40,092 bases of DNA from Burkholderiales bacterium (GCA_003818495.1 RPRK01000024.1:1-40092); one strand, 5' to 3'; counted from the first letter of the stretch, positions 28,537-37,114 are shown. Notes: generated from the sequence alone by a model not told the origin. Translations and numbers: made by a program.

Positions 28537-29829
28537 ATGGTCCCCCATTTCGTCACATCGCTGACCGGCCCGCTGCTGGAGCTCGAGCACAAGTTCCTCG
28601 ACGCCACGCCGCGCATCGAACGCTGGTTCCGCATGGAATGGCAGGAGCACACGCCGCCGTTCTACTGCTCGGTGGATCTGCGCAACGCCGGCTTCAAGCT
28701 CGCGCCCGTCGACACCAACCTGTATCCGGGCGGCTTCAACAACCTCTCCGCCGAGGCGCTGCCGCTGGCGGTGCAGGCGGCGACCGTCGCGATCGAGAAG
28801 TACTGCCCCGACGCGAAGAACCTGCTGCTGATCCCCGAGAACCACACCCGCAACACGTACTACCTGACGAACGTGGTGCGGATCGCGGCGCTGCTGCGCC
28901 AGACCGGACTCACGGTCAGGCTGGGCACGCTCAATGCCGAGATCACCGCGCCGACGCGGGTCGAGCTGCCCGACGGGCAGGCCCTGACGATCGAGCCGCT
29001 GGTGCGCGCCAACGGACGCGTCGGACTCGACGGCTTCGACCCCTGCGCGATCCTGCTGAACAACGACCTGTCGGCCGGCATCCCCGACATCCTGCGCGAC
29101 CTGCAGGGCCAGATCCTGCTGCCGCCGCTGCACGCCGGCTGGGCGGTGCGCCGCAAGTCGCATCACTTCTCGGCGTACAACGACGTCGCCCGGCAGTTCG
29201 GCAAGCTGCTCGACGTCGACCCGTGGCTGGTCAACCCGTACTTCTCCACCTGCGGCAAGGTCGACTTCCAGGCGCGCGAGGGCGAGGAATGCCTCGCCCA
29301 CAACGTCGACGCGACCCTCAAGCTCATCCGCGCGAAGTACAAGGAATACGGGATCGACCAGACGCCCTTCGTCATCGTGAAGGCCGACGCCGGCACCTAC
29401 GGCATGGGCATCATGTCGGTGAAGGACGCCTCCGAGGTGCAGAACCTCAACCGCAAGCAGCGCAACAAGATGGCGGTGGTCAAGGAGGGGCTGGAGGTCA
29501 GCGAGGTGATCATCCAGGAAGGCGTGCCGACGATCGAGACGGTCGACAACGGCGTCGCCGAACCGGTCGTCTACATGGTCGACAAGTACGTCGTGGGCGG
29601 CTTCTACCGCGTGCACGGCGAGCGCGGCCGCGACGAGAACCTGAACGCGCCGGGCTCGCGCTTCGTGCCGCTGCCCTTCGCCGCCCCGTGCAACATGCCG
29701 GACGCCGAGGGCACGCCCGAGTGCGCGCCGAACCGCTTCTACGCGTACGGCGTGGTCGCGCGCCTGGCGCTGCTGGCCGCGTCGCTCGAGCTCGAGCGGA
29801 CCGATCCCGACCCCACCCGCTTCGGCTGA
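28537..29829 (+). CDS. gshA: Glutamate-cysteine ligase (non-E. coli type, TIGR02049-like)
   Basis: GshA joins glutamate and cysteine with ATP, the first and rate-limiting step of glutathione synthesis. The 430-residue protein belongs to the proteobacterial group first named in Acidithiobacillus (gshA_ferroox), not to the E. coli or plant-type enzymes. Recognisable stretches are MEWQEHTPPFYCSVDLRNAGFKLAPVDTNLYPGGFNNL, NLLLIPENHTRNTYYL, VIVKADAGTYGMGIMSVKD and GGFYRVHGERGRDENLNAPGSRF. Assignment rests on these stretches and on the gshB gene 40 bp downstream. ATG 28537 is followed directly by a conserved N-terminus. Confidence 0.93.
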   Translation: MVPHFVTSLTGPLLELEHKFLDATPRIERWFRMEWQEHTPPFYCSVDLRNAGFKLAPVDTNLYPGGFNNLSAEALPLAVQAATVAIEKYCPDAKNLLLIPENHTRNTYYLTNVVRIAALLRQTGLTVRLGTLNAEITAPTRVELPDGQALTIEPLVRANGRVGLDGFDPCAILLNNDLSAGIPDILRDLQGQILLPPLHAGWAVRRKSHHFSAYNDVARQFGKLLDVDPWLVNPYFSTCGKVDFQAREGEECLAHNVDATLKLIRAKYKEYGIDQTPFVIVKADAGTYGMGIMSVKDASEVQNLNRKQRNKMAVVKEGLEVSEVIIQEGVPTIETVDNGVAEPVVYMVDKYVVGGFYRVHGERGRDENLNAPGSRFVPLPFAAPCNMPDAEGTPECAPNRFYAYGVVARLALLAASLELERTDPDPTRFG

Positions 29830-29869
29830 AGCGGCGACCCTCTCCCGAGCCGCCGCGCCGAGGACCCCG

Positions 29870-30844
29870 ATGCGCATCCTGATCGTCGCCGACCCGATCG
29901 AGACCTTCAAGACCTACAAGGACTCGACCTACGCGATCATGGTCGCGGCCGCGGCCCGCGGCCACACGCTCGCCCTGTGCGAGCAGGGCCAGCTCTGGCT
30001 CGAGGGCGGGCATGCCTGGGCCGATGCGTCGACCCTCGAGCTGTCGGGCCCGCAGCTCGGCGAGCCGGGCCACGATCCGCACGGCTGGTGGGTCCGCGGC
30101 GAGCCGCGGGCCGAGCGCATCTCGGCGTTCGACGCGGTGCTGATGCGCAAGGACCCGCCGTTCGACCTCGAGTACGTCTACAGCACCTACCTGCTCGAGC
30201 ATGCGGTGCGCGAGGGCGCACGCGTCTTCAACGACCCGGCCGCGATCCGCGACCACAGCGAGAAGTACGCGATCGCCGAGTTCCCGGAGTTCACCGCCGA
30301 CACGATGGTCACGCGCGATCCGGCGCGGCTGCGCGGCTTCGTGCAGCGCCACGGCGAGGCGGTCTTCAAGCTGCTCGACGGCATGGGCGGCGCGTCGATC
30401 TTCCGCGCGCGCGCCGACGACATGAACCTGTCGGTGATCATCGAGACCATGAACCAGTTCGGCGCGCGCAGCGTGATGGCGCAGCGCTACCTGCCGGCGA
30501 TCGCCGAGGGCGACAAGCGCGTGCTGCTGATCGGCGGCGAGGTCGTGCCGTTCGCGCTCGCCCGGATCCCCAAGCTCGGCGAGTCGCGCGGCAACCTCGC
30601 CGCCGGCGGCACCGGGCGCGCGCAGCCGCTGTCGGCGGACGATCGCCGGATCGCCGAGTCGCTCGCGCCGCGGCTGTTCGCGCGCGGCCTGTTCCTGGTC
30701 GGCCTCGACGTGATCGGCGACTGCCTGACCGAGGTGAACGTGACCAGCCCCACGTGCTTCCGCGAGATCGCCGAGCAGACCGGCTTCGACGTCGCGGCGC
30801 TGTACGTGCAATGCCTCGAGCGCGAGGTCGCGCGCCCGCGATGA
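29870..30844 (+). CDS. gshB: Glutathione synthetase
   Basis: GshB adds glycine to gamma-glutamylcysteine using ATP, the second step of glutathione synthesis. The 324-residue protein has the ATP-grasp fold with MRILIVADPIETFKTYKDSTYAIMVAAAARGH at the start, VLMRKDPPFDLEYVYSTYLLE, the glycine-rich loop in FKLLDGMGGASIF, RGNLAAGGTGRAQPLS, and the Mg-binding VNVTSPTCFREI near the C-terminus. Length and motifs are standard. Its stop overlaps the ATG of the EIIA gene (ATGA at 30841), so glutathione synthesis and the phosphorelay genes are translationally coupled. Confidence 0.97.
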   Translation: MRILIVADPIETFKTYKDSTYAIMVAAAARGHTLALCEQGQLWLEGGHAWADASTLELSGPQLGEPGHDPHGWWVRGEPRAERISAFDAVLMRKDPPFDLEYVYSTYLLEHAVREGARVFNDPAAIRDHSEKYAIAEFPEFTADTMVTRDPARLRGFVQRHGEAVFKLLDGMGGASIFRARADDMNLSVIIETMNQFGARSVMAQRYLPAIAEGDKRVLLIGGEVVPFALARIPKLGESRGNLAAGGTGRAQPLSADDRRIAESLAPRLFARGLFLVGLDVIGDCLTEVNVTSPTCFREIAEQTGFDVAALYVQCLEREVARPR

Positions 30845-31248
30845 TCGGCATCCTCGTCGTCTCGCACGAGCCGCTCGGCACCGCGCTGATCCACTGCACG
30901 CGGCACATCTTCGGGCGCATGCCGCCGCAGCTCGCGGCGCTCGACGTGATTCCCGACGAGGACCCGGAGCTCGCGCTGCAGTCCGCCCGCGAGCTGCTCG
31001 CGCGGATCAACGACGGCTCGGGCGTCATCGTGCTCACCGACCTGTTCGGCGCGACGCCCGCGCGCATCGCCGCGCGGCTCGCCGAGCCGAGCCGCATCGT
31101 GGTGATCGCCGGCGTGAACCTGCCGCTGCTGGTCAAGGCACTGACCCATCGGCGCGGACCGCTGGACGAGGTCGCGGTCAAGCTGCTCGACGGCGTGCGC
31201 GAGACGATCCTGCCGATCGAGGCGCGCGCCGACGGAGACGAAGCGTGA
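30841..31248 (+). CDS. PTS IIA component, mannose (EIIA-Man) family
   Basis: The 135-residue cytoplasmic protein has the EIIA-Man fold. The phosphorylated histidine is His9 in MIGILVVSHEPLGTAL, and VIVLTDLFGATPARIAARL with GVNLPLLVKAL completes the family pattern. In betaproteobacteria such a protein usually takes phosphate from HPr without any partner IIB or IIC, and acts in regulation rather than sugar uptake. None is visible here. The ATG overlaps the gshB stop, and its stop overlaps the HPr start (GTGA), showing a tightly coupled set. Confidence 0.93.
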   Translation: MIGILVVSHEPLGTALIHCTRHIFGRMPPQLAALDVIPDEDPELALQSARELLARINDGSGVIVLTDLFGATPARIAARLAEPSRIVVIAGVNLPLLVKALTHRRGPLDEVAVKLLDGVRETILPIEARADGDEA

Positions 31249-31547
31249 AGCAGACCCAGGTGACCATCGTCAACAAGCTCGGGCTGCATGCGCGGCCTTC
31301 GGCGGCGCTCACTCAGACCGCGACGCGCTTCAAGTCCGACGTCTGGCTGTCGAAGGGAACGCGTCGGGTGAACGGCAAGAGCATCATGGGCGTGATGATG
31401 CTGGCGGCCGCGCGCGGCGCGACGCTGACGATCGAGGCCGACGGCCCCGACGAGGACGCGGCGCTGGCGGCGCTCGCGGAGCTGGTGGGGTCCGGGTTCG
31501 GCGAAGGGACCTTCACCCCCGATCCCTCCGATCCGCCGAATCGCTGA
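31245..31547 (+). CDS. ptsH: HPr phosphocarrier protein
   Basis: HPr passes phosphate from enzyme I to EIIA proteins. The 100-residue product has the phosphorylated His15 in KLGLHARPSAAL and the regulatory Ser46 in NGKSIMGVMMLAA, the site phosphorylated by HPr kinase in organisms that have it. The C-terminus carries a short extension (GEGTFTPDPSDPPNR) beyond the usual 88 or so residues. A GTG start overlaps the EIIA stop (GTGA), leaving a 13-bp gap to ptsI. Confidence 0.95.
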   Translation: MKQTQVTIVNKLGLHARPSAALTQTATRFKSDVWLSKGTRRVNGKSIMGVMMLAAARGATLTIEADGPDEDAALAALAELVGSGFGEGTFTPDPSDPPNR

Positions 31548-31560
31548 GGCCGGGCGCGCC

Positions 31561-33297
31561 ATGCTGACCCTGCACGGTACCGGCATCGGCGGTGGCGTCG
31601 TGGTCGGCCGCGCGGTGGTGCTCGAGACGCGGCTGATCGACGTGCCGCGCTACCGCGTGGAGTTCGCGCAGCGCGCGGGCGAGGCGGCGCGTCTCGCGCG
31701 CGCGGTGACGACCGTGCGGGCCGAGCTCGAGGCGCTGGGCACGCACCTGCCGGCCGATGCGCCGGTCGAGGCGCAGGCGCTGCTGCAGGTCCACGCGATG
31801 ATCCTCGACGACCCGTCGCTCGCGCCTCAGGCGACCGTCGCCATCGAGTCGCACGGTCAGAACGCCGAGTGGGCGTTCGCCTCGCAGGCGGAGCATCTGG
31901 CCGCGCAGTTCGAGCAGTTCGACGATCCCTACCTGCGCGAGCGCGGGCGCGACGTCACGCAGGTCGCCGACCGCGTGCTGCGGGTGCTGTCGGGCTCGGG
32001 CCGTGCGCTGCGGGCCCGCGCGTTGCCGGGCGACGTGCCGCTGATCTTCGTGGCGCACGACATCTCGCCGGCCGACATGCTGCAGCTCAAGCACGCCGGC
32101 GGCTTCGCGATCGACCTCGGCGGCACCGCGTCGCACACCGCCATCCTCGCGCGCAGCATGAACGTGCCGGCCGTCGTCGGCCTGGACCGCGCGAGCCAGA
32201 TGGTGCGCGACGACGACTGGCTGGTCATCGACGGCGACACCGGCGTGCTGGTGGTCGCGCCCGATCCCGCGGTCCTCGACGAGTACCGTCACCGGATGGT
32301 GCTCGGCCTGCTCGAGAGGAAGCAGCTCGAGCGGCTGGTGCACGTGCCGTCGGCGACGCTCGACGGCGAGCCGATCGAGCTGCTCGCGAACATCGAGCTG
32401 CCCGCCGAGGCCGCGCAGGCGCGTGACGCGGGGGCCTCGGGCGTCGGCCTGTTCCGCACCGAGTTCCTGTTCATGAACCGGCGCGAGCTGCCCGGCGAGG
32501 ACGAGCAGTACGAGGCCTACCGCGAAGCGGTGCTCGGCATGGCCGGCGGTCCGGTCACCATCCGCACCATCGACATCGGCGCCGACAAGGCCCTCGACGG
32601 CGACGACGACGTGCACGAGCCGGCCGCCTCGCCCAACCCGGCGCTCGGGCAGCGCGCGATCCGCTACAGCCTCGCCGAGCCCGACGTGTTCCTCGAGCAG
32701 CTGCGGGCGATCCTGCGCGCCGCCGAGCACGGCCCGGTGCGGCTGCTGATCCCGATGATCGCCCACGGCCACGAGGTCGACCAGACGCTGCGCCTGATCG
32801 CGCAGGCGCGCACGCAGCTCGCCGATCGCCTGCGTCGCCAGATGCCGCCGGTGCCGGTCGGCGGCATGATCGAGGTGCCCGCCGCGGCGCTCACGTCACC
32901 GTTCTTCGCGCGCCGGCTCGATTTCCTGTCGATCGGCACCAACGACCTGGTGCAGTACACGCTCGCGATCGACCGGGCCGACCACGCGGTCTCGTCGCTG
33001 TACGACCCGTTCCACCCCGCCGTGCTGCAGCTCGTCGCGCAGACCATCCGCGCCGGCGAGCGCGCGGGCAAGCCGGTCTCGGTCTGCGGCGAGATGGCCG
33101 GCGACCTCGACGCGACGCGGCTGCTGATCGGCATGGGCCTGCGCGCCTTCTCGATGCATCCGGCGAGCCTGCTGCGCATCAAGCGCGAGATCCTGCGCTG
33201 CGACGCCGGCCGGCTGCGCACGCGGGTGGCGCGGCTGCTCGCCGCCGACGACCCGATGCGCGTGCAGTCGGGGCTGGAGCGTCTGCGGGAGGCCTGA
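31561..33297 (+). CDS. ptsI: PTS enzyme I (phosphoenolpyruvate-protein phosphotransferase)
   Basis: Enzyme I takes phosphate from phosphoenolpyruvate and gives it to HPr. The 578-residue protein carries the active-site histidine His192 in LGGTASHTAILARS, preceded by the swivelling-domain region (VAHDISPADML). The C-terminal PEP-binding barrel has GVGLFRTEFLFMNR, DIGADKALDGDDD, LSIGTNDLVQYTLAIDR and SVCGEMAGD with the reactive cysteine. Length is normal. With the EIIA and HPr genes it forms a phosphorelay lacking a membrane permease in this window. A 12-bp repeat begins at its TGA. Confidence 0.96.
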   Translation: MLTLHGTGIGGGVVVGRAVVLETRLIDVPRYRVEFAQRAGEAARLARAVTTVRAELEALGTHLPADAPVEAQALLQVHAMILDDPSLAPQATVAIESHGQNAEWAFASQAEHLAAQFEQFDDPYLRERGRDVTQVADRVLRVLSGSGRALRARALPGDVPLIFVAHDISPADMLQLKHAGGFAIDLGGTASHTAILARSMNVPAVVGLDRASQMVRDDDWLVIDGDTGVLVVAPDPAVLDEYRHRMVLGLLERKQLERLVHVPSATLDGEPIELLANIELPAEAAQARDAGASGVGLFRTEFLFMNRRELPGEDEQYEAYREAVLGMAGGPVTIRTIDIGADKALDGDDDVHEPAASPNPALGQRAIRYSLAEPDVFLEQLRAILRAAEHGPVRLLIPMIAHGHEVDQTLRLIAQARTQLADRLRRQMPPVPVGGMIEVPAAALTSPFFARRLDFLSIGTNDLVQYTLAIDRADHAVSSLYDPFHPAVLQLVAQTIRAGERAGKPVSVCGEMAGDLDATRLLIGMGLRAFSMHPASLLRIKREILRCDAGRLRTRVARLLAADDPMRVQSGLERLREA

Positions 33298-33343
33298 GTG
33301 GCGTCGTGAGTGGCGTCGTGCCCGCCGTCGTGCCCGCCGCCGC
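33296..33343. repeat. 12-bp tandem repeat, 4 units, at the ptsI stop codon
   Basis: Units gagtggcgtcgt (33296-33307 and 33308-33319), gcccgccgtcgt (33320-33331) and gcccgccgccgc (33332-33343) form two exact and two diverged copies. The first overlaps the stop codon of ptsI, and the block ends just before the convergent small gene's stop. Confidence 0.8.
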
Positions 33344-33346
33344 GGG

Positions 33347-33508
33347 TCACTTGCCCGAGCAATGCCCGGCGCCCGAGGCGCGCTCGTTGCCGAGCGCGAG
33401 CGGCGGCGGTTCGGCGAACCGGTCGCGCGGCGCGGAGCGGGTCGCATCCAGCACCACGAATCCGGCGAGGGCGGCCCAGAAGGCGAGGGCGAGTCCGATG
33501 CGTCTCAT
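33347..33508 (-). CDS. 53-residue small membrane-anchored protein, unknown function
   Basis: A short gene has a very good start: GGGGTGAGG lies 2-3 nt before ATG 33508, only 4 nt after the YeeE-type transporter stop, so it is the third gene of that operon. The peptide begins MRRIGLALAFWAALAGFVVLD, a single hydrophobic helix or signal anchor, then a charged and proline-containing segment (TRSAPRDRFAEPPPLALGNERAS) and ends GAGHCSGK with one cysteine. I do not recognise it. Its position after a thiosulfate-type transporter suggests an accessory role in sulfur import, which is speculation. It ends by the 12-bp repeat at 33296-33343. Confidence 0.65.
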   Translation of the reverse strand: MRRIGLALAFWAALAGFVVLDATRSAPRDRFAEPPPLALGNERASGAGHCSGK

Positions 33509-33512
33509 GGCC

Positions 33513-34640
33513 TCACCCCTTCATGCCCAGCCGCTCGCGCAGCCGGATGCCGAGCGTCGAGCCCGCGAAGGCCGCGGCGAACCAGACCCATCCGTGCAGA
33601 CTGCCGGACGAGATGCCCGAGAAGAACGCGCCGACGTTGCAGCCGAACGCCAGCCGTGAGCTGTAGCCGAGCACGAGGCCGGCGACGATCGCGGCGAGCC
33701 ACTGGCGCATCGGCACCGGACCCAGGTCCGGGCACGCGGTGCCGCGCCGTGCCGCCACCAGCAGCGAGCCCGCGAGCAGGCCGAGGTTGGTGATGGTGGT
33801 GACGTCGTCGAGCACCGGTGCGGCGACCTGCGCCATCCGGGCCTCGGTGCCCCAGAAGGCGTTGCCCGACAGGTCCGCACCCAGCCAGGTGACGATCTTC
33901 GCGCCCCACAGCCCCGGGCCGTAGACGATGCCCCAGGGCTGGCCGGCGATGACGAGGTTGGCCACCCCGAGCACCGCGAGCAGGATCGCGCCGATCCAGA
34001 CGCCGCGCCCGACCCAGCGGGTGCCGGTGGCGCGGCGCGCGCGCCAGGCGAGCGCGCCGAGCACGACGAGCGCGGCACCCTGCGCGGCGATCGTGCCTCC
34101 CGCGCCGAGCGTCTCGACGAGCGACACGCCGGGCAGGCTGCCCCACGACAGCCACCAGTCCTGATGGGCGGCGCCCAGGAAGCTGCCGATCACCAGTCCC
34201 GGGAAGGCGGCGATGCTCGCCGGATGTCCGAGGCCGGCCTTGTAGAGCGTGCCCGAACCGCAGCCGTCGGCGACCTGCATCGCCGCGCCGAACACGAACG
34301 CGCCGAGCACCAGGCTCCACGACAGCGGCGCCACCGCACCCGAGAGCTCCGGGTGCGTGGCGAGCAGCGGCACGGTGCCGAGCATCGCCAGTCCGATCGC
34401 GAGGAACTGGGCCAGCAGGCCGGTCGGGTCGCGCTGCCTGAGCCACACGCGCCAGCCGGTGGTGAATCCGAACGCGGTGGCGGCCAGGACCGCGCCGAAC
34501 CCGAGCCCTACCAGCACCAGCAGCCCCTGGCGCACGCCGGCCACCCAGGTGACCGCGAACCAGGCGAGCGGCACCACCGCCCACGGCGCGAGCCGGGGCA
34601 CCGCGCCCACCGCCGGATGCGGTCGTGCGACGCTGCTCAT
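33513..34640 (-). CDS. YeeE/YedE (TsuA-like) thiosulfate-type transporter
   Basis: The 375-residue inner-membrane protein has about ten helices arranged as two repeats. Each repeat has a conserved cysteine segment: QVADGCGSGTLYKAGLG (Cys127) and RLAFGCNVGAFFSGISSGSLHGW (Cys334). In the structurally known thiosulfate transporter TsuA, conserved cysteines pass thiosulfate along the pore. The sulfurtransferase gene lies 7 bp upstream on the same strand and may supply or process sulfur on the periplasmic side. ATG 34640 fits. Substrate (thiosulfate or another sulfur anion) is by homology only. Confidence 0.88.
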   Translation of the reverse strand: MSSVARPHPAVGAVPRLAPWAVVPLAWFAVTWVAGVRQGLLVLVGLGFGAVLAATAFGFTTGWRVWLRQRDPTGLLAQFLAIGLAMLGTVPLLATHPELSGAVAPLSWSLVLGAFVFGAAMQVADGCGSGTLYKAGLGHPASIAAFPGLVIGSFLGAAHQDWWLSWGSLPGVSLVETLGAGGTIAAQGAALVVLGALAWRARRATGTRWVGRGVWIGAILLAVLGVANLVIAGQPWGIVYGPGLWGAKIVTWLGADLSGNAFWGTEARMAQVAAPVLDDVTTITNLGLLAGSLLVAARRGTACPDLGPVPMRQWLAAIVAGLVLGYSSRLAFGCNVGAFFSGISSGSLHGWVWFAAAFAGSTLGIRLRERLGMKG

Positions 34641-34647
34641 CGGGGCC

Positions 34648-35622
34648 TCAGCTCCCCGACAGCTTCAGGTCGATCAGCAGCTGGCGCATGCGGTTCGGCA
34701 CGTTCGACATCGGCAGCCCCGCGCGCGACCACTCCACCATCGACTCCGGGTACAGCTTCACGTCCTTCTCGCCGAGCATCTCGGACATCACGAACCAGTT
34801 GGTCGCCGCCCAGTGGCCGGTGTTGCAGAACGAGACCGCATCGGTGCCCGAGCCGGGCTCGATGCCGTTGGACTGCGCCACGCGCTTGACGTCGGCGGCG
34901 GCGAGCAGCGCGCCGCTGCCCTTGTTGAACCACACCGCCGAGTCGACGTTGCTCGCGCCGGCGATGGTGCCCGGCGCCTTGGCGGCGACGTGGCGGGTCT
35001 CGCCCTCGAAGAAGGCCTTCGGGCGCGCGTCGATCAGCTTGGCCTTCTGCGCCGACTGGGCCTGCACGACGTCGTCGCGGGTCGCGATCAGCCGCGTGTC
35101 GATCTGCGCGACGTAGCCCGACGGGCGCACCTGGACGGCGTCGGTCGGCAGCGGCCGGCCGGCCGCGCGCCACGCGCTCACGCCACCGTTGAGGATCGAC
35201 AGCTTCGACAGCCCGGCGGTCTTGAGCGTCCAGTACACCCGGGCGGCCGCGCCGAAGTCGGTCGCGTCCTTGCCTTCGTGGGCCACCACCACCTCGGTGT
35301 CGCGATCGATGCCCAGCCGCTGCAGCAGCGCGGTGAGCGCCTGCGCATCGAGCGGCTTGCCGGGGTTGTCCTTGGGGCCGCGCCACAGCGAGTAGGGCGC
35401 CGACACCGCACCCGGCAGGTGTCCGGTCTCGTACGGCGTGCGGCCGGCGGGATCCTTGCCGTCGCGGATGTCGAGGATCCGCAGCTGCGGCGCGTCGAGC
35501 TTCGCGGCCAGTTCGGCCTGCTCGACGATCGGTGCGGCCTGCACAGCCGGCGCGGCGAAGCTCAGCGCGGCGGCGAACAGCGCGGCCGACAGGAGGCGGT
35601 GGGAGGGGCGCATCGAGGTCAT
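34648..35622 (-). CDS. Exported two-domain sulfurtransferase (rhodanese family)
   Basis: The product is 324 residues if ATG 35622 is used, with a signal peptide (SAALFAAALSFAAPAVQA), so it should act in the periplasm. Two rhodanese domains follow. The first (about 35-155) has no catalytic cysteine. The second carries the active-site loop CNTGHWA with Cys266 (VSFCNTGHWAATNWFV). Family members move sulfane sulfur from thiosulfate to thiophilic acceptors. It precedes the YeeE-type transporter gene by 7 bp. A start at 35613 is also possible, and neither ATG has a good Shine-Dalgarno. It is divergent from the SAM-II-controlled metX operon. Confidence 0.88.
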   Translation of the reverse strand: MTSMRPSHRLLSAALFAAALSFAAPAVQAAPIVEQAELAAKLDAPQLRILDIRDGKDPAGRTPYETGHLPGAVSAPYSLWRGPKDNPGKPLDAQALTALLQRLGIDRDTEVVVAHEGKDATDFGAAARVYWTLKTAGLSKLSILNGGVSAWRAAGRPLPTDAVQVRPSGYVAQIDTRLIATRDDVVQAQSAQKAKLIDARPKAFFEGETRHVAAKAPGTIAGASNVDSAVWFNKGSGALLAAADVKRVAQSNGIEPGSGTDAVSFCNTGHWAATNWFVMSEMLGEKDVKLYPESMVEWSRAGLPMSNVPNRMRQLLIDLKLSGS

Positions 35623-35708
35623 CCGGGGAACCGTGAGGGGACGCGATGGTGCGTCACCCTGGCCGCGGGCGTGAACCCCCGTTCGGTGCATGAGCTCATT
35701 CCCGCGGG

Positions 35709-35737
35709 TTGACACCCGCCGGCCCGGCCGCTACCGT
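35709..35737 (+). promoter_or_regulatory. Sigma-70 promoter of the metX operon
   Basis: A perfect -35 TTGACA (35709-35714) is followed by exactly 17 bp and then TACCGT (35732-35737), a plausible -10. Transcription should start near 35744, at the first base pairs of the SAM-II aptamer, which strongly supports both assignments. Confidence 0.85.
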
Positions 35738-35743
35738 CACCGC

Positions 35744-35792
35744 TCGCGCCGATTTGACCCAGCTTGCGGGCGCGTTACAAATGCGGCTAAAG
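35744..35792 (+). promoter_or_regulatory. SAM-II riboswitch (SAM_alpha aptamer)
   Basis: The RNA begins CGCGCC-GATTTGACC (35745-35759), which pairs by a 6-bp P1 stem with GGCGCG (35769-35774). The loop contains GCTTGC, and the 3' part has CGTTACAAATG and GGCTAAAG. These conserved blocks match the SAM-II (metA) motif of alphaproteobacteria and the metX structure, including GATTT-ACC, GCTTGC and GCTAAA. It binds S-adenosylmethionine to repress methionine genes. The metX gene lies downstream, and an intrinsic terminator follows at 35817. I compared it from memory; the pseudoknot pairing was not worked out base by base. Confidence 0.88.
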
Positions 35793-35816
35793 CGGCGCAC
35801 CGCGACCCCGCCCGTG

Positions 35817-35850
35817 CCCGACCGCCGCAGCCAAGCCGGTCGGGTTGTTT
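35817..35850 (+). terminator. Terminator downstream of the SAM-II aptamer (likely attenuator)
   Basis: An 8-bp perfect stem (CCCGACCG, 35817-35824, with CGGTCGGG, 35837-35844) has a 12-nt loop and is followed by TTGTTT. Lying between aptamer and metX, it could stop transcription when SAM is bound. The T-run is short and contains a G, so strength is moderate. Confidence 0.7.
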
Positions 35851-35905
35851 CATTCCAGGCCGTCCGCGGCCGACGATGACCACACGGGATACGGGACACG
35901 ATTCG

Positions 35906-37114
35906 ATGACCGATTCGGTCGGAGCCACCACCCCGCAGCGGCTGCGCTTCGAGGCCCCGCTCGCGCTCGCCAGCGGCGCCTCGATCGCCGGCTACGAGCT
36001 CGTCTACGAGACCTACGGCACGCTCTCGCCGGCGCGCGACAACGCGGTCCTGGTCTGTCATGCGCTGAACGCGTCGCATCACGTCGCGGGCACCTCGGCC
36101 GCCGACCCGTCCGACCTCGGCTGGTGGGACAACATGGTCGGTCCCGGCAAGCCGCTCGACACCGACCGGTTCTTCGTCGTCGGCGTCAACAACCTCGGCT
36201 CGTGCTTCGGCTCGACCGGGCCGATGTCGATCAATCCGGCGACCGGCCGGCCCTACGGCCCCGACTTCCCCGTCGTCACCGTCGAGGACTGGGTGCGCAC
36301 GCAGGCCCGGCTCGCCGACGCCCTCGGCATCGAGCGCTTCGCGGCGGTCATGGGCGGCTCGCTCGGCGGCATGCAGGCGCTCGCCTGGAGCACGCTGTTC
36401 CCCGATCGGCTCGGCCACTGCATCGCGATCGCGACCGCACCGAAGCTCTCGGCGCAGAACATCGCCTTCAACGAGGTCGCGCGCCGCGCGATCGTCACCG
36501 ACCCCGGCTTCCACGGCGGGCGCTTCTACGATCACGGCACCGTGCCCGCGCACGGGCTGAGCGTGGCGCGGATGATCGGCCACATCACCTACCTGTCGGG
36601 CGACACGATGGCCGAGCGCTTCGGACGCACGCTGCGCCGGCACGCCTCGGACACCGCGCTGCGCGACGGCTACCGATTCACCTTCGACGTCGAGTTCGAG
36701 ATCGAGTCGTACCTGCGCTACCAGGGCGAGAAGTTCTCGAAGTACTTCGACGCGAACACCTACCTGCTGATCACGCGCGCGCTCGACTACTTCGACCCGG
36801 CGGGAGCCCACGGCGGCGACCTCGCGGCCGCGATGGCGCCGGCGCGCTGCGACTTCCTGGTCGCCTCGTTCACCACCGACTGGCGGTTCGCGCCCGAGCG
36901 CAGCCGCGAGATCGTCGCGGCGCTGCTCGCCAACCGCCGCCGCGTGACCTACGCCGAGATCGACGCGCCGCACGGCCACGACGCCTTCCTCCTCGACGAC
37001 GTCCGCTACCACGCGCTGGTGCGTGCGTACTTCGACCGGATCGCCGCGGCACTGCCCGGCGCCCCCGTCCGCAGTGCCGCGCCGGCCCGCGACCACGCGG
37101 TGCTCGCATCATGA
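35906..37114 (+). CDS. metX: Homoserine O-acyltransferase
   Basis: MetX acylates homoserine (acetyl or succinyl donor, not decided here) as the first committed step of methionine synthesis. The 402-residue protein is an alpha/beta hydrolase. The nucleophile Ser152 lies in [12 protein letters not shown], and the catalytic Asp/His are near the C-terminus in [15 protein letters not shown]. Strong family stretches include [49 protein letters not shown] and [16 protein letters not shown] 35906 matches the usual MetX N-terminus ([16 protein letters not shown]). ATG 35876, ten codons upstream, is an alternative. Expression should be repressed by SAM through the riboswitch. metW follows with an ATGA overlap. 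Confidence 0.96.
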   Translation: MTDSVGATTPQRLRFEAPLALASGASIAGYELVYETYGTLSPARDNAVLVCHALNASHHVAGTSAADPSDLGWWDNMVGPGKPLDTDRFFVVGVNNLGSCFGSTGPMSINPATGRPYGPDFPVVTVEDWVRTQARLADALGIERFAAVMGGSLGGMQALAWSTLFPDRLGHCIAIATAPKLSAQNIAFNEVARRAIVTDPGFHGGRFYDHGTVPAHGLSVARMIGHITYLSGDTMAERFGRTLRRHASDTALRDGYRFTFDVEFEIESYLRYQGEKFSKYFDANTYLLITRALDYFDPAGAHGGDLAAAMAPARCDFLVASFTTDWRFAPERSREIVAALLANRRRVTYAEIDAPHGHDAFLLDDVRYHALVRAYFDRIAAALPGAPVRSAAPARDHAVLAS

